64,000 bases of DNA from the NCBI GenBank assembly GCA_002355495.1, contig AP017424.1:1-64000 (forward strand), read 5' to 3'. Shown here piece by piece: positions 62,422 to 64,000 of the stretch (the first letter of the stretch is position 1; the number at the start of each line of letters is the position of its first letter). The DNA is from Streptomyces laurentii. GTDB taxonomy: Bacteria > Actinomycetota > Actinomycetes > Streptomycetales > Streptomycetaceae. The notes beneath the pieces are model-generated. The model worked only from the letters and a program-made list of their open reading frames with translations, ran no database searches and was not told the origin of the DNA. Position numbers and translations under genes: made by a program.

Positions 62422-64000
62422 TCAGGAGGGGAGACCCAGTCGCGGGCCGCCCTGGTCGCGCAGTCGCCGAAAGAAGGCCAGCACACCCGCGGAACCGCCG
62501 GCCCACGTGGCACTCGGCCGGGCGAGACCGGGGTCCGGGAACACGGGCCGGGACCACGGGCCGCCGCTGCGGCTCAGGATGAGCAGGGCGACGGTCTCGG
62601 CGGCGGCCCGGAACTCCTCGGCCGAGGTCGCCTCCGCCGCGTCCACCATCAACTCGCCCACCCCGGCCAGGCCGCAGCACTGGGTGACCAGCGGCATCCG
62701 GGGCGCCAGCGCGGTGCAGGCGCGCGCGGCCCGCAGGCCGAGGTCAAGATACCCAGGCTCGTCCAGGAGGCCGCCGGCCCGGACGAGTACGGATCCGATC
62801 CCGGCCAGGCCACGGCACCACGAGCCGTAGCGACGCGTCGCCCCCGGCGCGGAGGCCGCCGCGATGATGCCCGGTGTCACGGCGGCCAGCCGGGCGACGG
62901 CCTTCCCGGAGCGGCTGATCGCGTCCGGGTCCCCGACCGCCCCGCCGTACTCCAGCAGGAAGCAGACGACACCCGCCTCGCCGTGCGCGATGCCCTCACG
63001 GAGCGCGGCGTCGCCGGCCGATTCCCCGCCGGTCGGGGTGAGTCGGGCGGTTCCCGACGCCAGCATCCGGTCGCAGTCGGCGGCGACGGCGAGGTGCCGG
63101 TCCGCGGCGTGCGGGTGACCGGACCGGAGGGCGTGGCGGGCGAGCAGCAGCCGGCCGAGGCCGATTCCGGCGGCGCCCGCGATCAGGTCCGCCTCCGGCG
63201 GGCCGCCGTCCGGTGCGCGGTCCGGCAGGACGGGGTAGCCGAAGCCGGCGTCCGGGCCCGTGTCCGTATCCGCGTCCAGGCCCGTTCTCGTATCCGCGTC
63301 CGGTCCCGCGTCCCACCCCGCCTCCGCGAGGAAGAGTTCGACGCCGGTGCGTCCGGTGTAGAAGCCGGGTGGCAGGTTCCTGGACTGTTCCGCCGTCCAC
63401 CGCGCCAACGCGGCGACGGTCGCCCGCACCCGAGGCCGGTCCGCGTGATGAAGGAGTTCCAGTCCGAGCCCCGCGCTCCCGCCGTACACGTCGATCGGCG
63501 TCGGGACGTTCAGCCGCGCGGCCCGGACCGGGTCCATGATCGCGTGTGCTTCCCGCACGCAGTACGCGACCGTGTGCTCGACGATCTCGTCCAGCAGGTC
63601 GCTGTCGATCCGGGGACGCGCGGGCCGGAGTACGGGCCCGGGCACCGTGGTGGCCGCCGCACCGGTGCGCAGGCGGTCGGCGGCGGCATTCCGTACGGTC
63701 GGGTCGAAGCTCAGGAGGCCGGCGATCGACGACCGGATCCCCCGGTGGGCGCGCCCGGGCAGGGCCCATTCCAGGCAGGCCAGGGTCCGGTCCCGGTTGA
63801 CCTCGTGGTCGGAGTCGACGATCACCGGGTCCAGGCCGGTGGCGGCGAAGAAGAGAGTGGCGCCGAGGGCGTAGTGGTCGTCGGCGGGGGTGGCCGGGCC
63901 CGTCGCGCGCAGCACCGGCTCGCTGTATCCGGGGGTCGCGCCTCCCGGGCCGACGCCGTCTCGCTCGCTGATCCCGAAGTCGATCACATGGCAGTGGCCG
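62422..64000 (-). CDS. Lanthipeptide synthetase, kinase and LanC-like cyclase domains (partial)
   Basis: The 3-prime part of a gene whose 5-prime end lies beyond the window. The visible protein starts in the kinase domain (HCHVIDFGISE is the DFG loop) and continues DDHYALGATLFFAATG. A LanC-like alpha-barrel follows: YGGSAGLGLELLHH, GAAGIGLGRLLLARH, GIAHGEAGVVCFLLEYG, then SWCRGLAGIG, TQCCGLAGVGELMVDAAE and ATWAGGSAGVLAFF. The C...CC pattern stands where zinc ligands C, C and H are usual, giving a possible three-cysteine zinc site. Retained zinc ligands point to class IV (LanL) more than class III (LanKC). The precursor peptide and transporter are not in the window. Confidence 0.85.
   Translation of the reverse strand, partial: GHCHVIDFGISERDGVGPGGATPGYSEPVLRATGPATPADDHYALGATLFFAATGLDPVIVDSDHEVNRDRTLACLEWALPGRAHRGIRSSIAGLLSFDPTVRNAAADRLRTGAAATTVPGPVLRPARPRIDSDLLDEIVEHTVAYCVREAHAIMDPVRAARLNVPTPIDVYGGSAGLGLELLHHADRPRVRATVAALARWTAEQSRNLPPGFYTGRTGVELFLAEAGWDAGPDADTRTGLDADTDTGPDAGFGYPVLPDRAPDGGPPEADLIAGAAGIGLGRLLLARHALRSGHPHAADRHLAVAADCDRMLASGTARLTPTGGESAGDAALREGIAHGEAGVVCFLLEYGGAVGDPDAISRSGKAVARLAAVTPGIIAAASAPGATRRYGSWCRGLAGIGSVLVRAGGLLDEPGYLDLGLRAARACTALAPRMPLVTQCCGLAGVGELMVDAAEATSAEEFRAAAETVALLILSRSGGPWSRPVFPDPGLARPSATWAGGSAGVLAFFRRLRDQGGPRLGLPS

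Overview
The window is very GC-rich. It has ATG/GTG/TTG starts, tightly overlapping ATGA/GTGA operons, a conservon, a CYP105 P450 with its ferredoxin, CGNR-type regulators and a telomere-replication gene pair. Together these point to Streptomyces or a close relative, and probably to a chromosomal arm or a large linear replicon rather than the conserved core. No rRNA, tRNA or CRISPR array was seen.

Layout, left to right. (1) 0-9 kb is a decayed accessory zone. It has a secreted ChW-repeat protein, an IS630 transposase remnant, two damaged head-to-head LysR/enzyme pairs (LysR/cupin and LysR/multicopper oxidase), a frameshifted small gene, an ECF sigma factor beside a Met/His-rich membrane protein, a Tat-exported DJ-1/PfpI protein and a candidate structured RNA ending in an intrinsic terminator. 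(2) 9.5-16 kb holds a SnoaL-like protein, a nitrilase, a two-gene telomere-replication operon (tap plus a tpg-like gene) with an inverted-repeat operator, a ProP-type transporter and a frameshifted DUF4232 protein. (3) 16.1-21.7 kb is a complete conservon, cvnABCD plus two P450s, one lacking the EXXR motif. (4) 22-29.8 kb encodes a large trypsin-like/VWA protein without a signal peptide, a small secreted protein, a fused SecDF and a membrane-anchored hypothetical protein. (5) 29.9-31.8 kb has a DUF6194 protein, a TioE-type MerR regulator and a TmrB-like NTPase.

(6) 32.2-46.6 kb is the most interesting block. A translationally coupled PPOX-like protein, [3Fe-4S] ferredoxin and ferredoxin reductase operon comes first, then a VOC protein and CGNR regulator 1. 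Next is a minus-strand set with both subunits of a B12-dependent glutamate (methylaspartate) mutase, a large FAD/NAD(P)-binding protein and an AMP-forming acyl ligase. A cupin, a LysR regulator and CGNR regulator 2 follow. The mutase plus ligase pairing resembles what is known from nikkomycin, vicenistatin and friulimicin pathways, but no PKS or NRPS is visible. I read it as a small uncharacterised biosynthetic locus that may use 3-methylaspartate. A 226-bp MITE abuts CGNR regulator 2 and supplies the last base of its stop codon.

(7) 46.8-48.4 kb is a gene desert. (8) 48.4-57 kb has a vanadium-haloperoxidase/PAP2-like secreted enzyme, an HPP-like membrane protein, a VWA protein, a CYP105-like P450 with ferredoxin, a ComB-like phosphatase and small membrane proteins. 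(9) 56.7-62.3 kb has a Cmx-type exporter, a DapA-like lyase with a divergent LysR, and a TetR/MFS pair sharing an operator word. (10) The right edge cuts a lanthipeptide synthetase (kinase plus LanC-like domains with cysteine zinc ligands), so a class IV-like RiPP cluster probably continues beyond the window.

Several genes carry small frameshifts (near 1604, 1848, 2388, 6017, 7484, 15700 and perhaps 38290). They cluster in the left part and fit a decaying arm, although consensus errors at G/C runs cannot be excluded from sequence alone.
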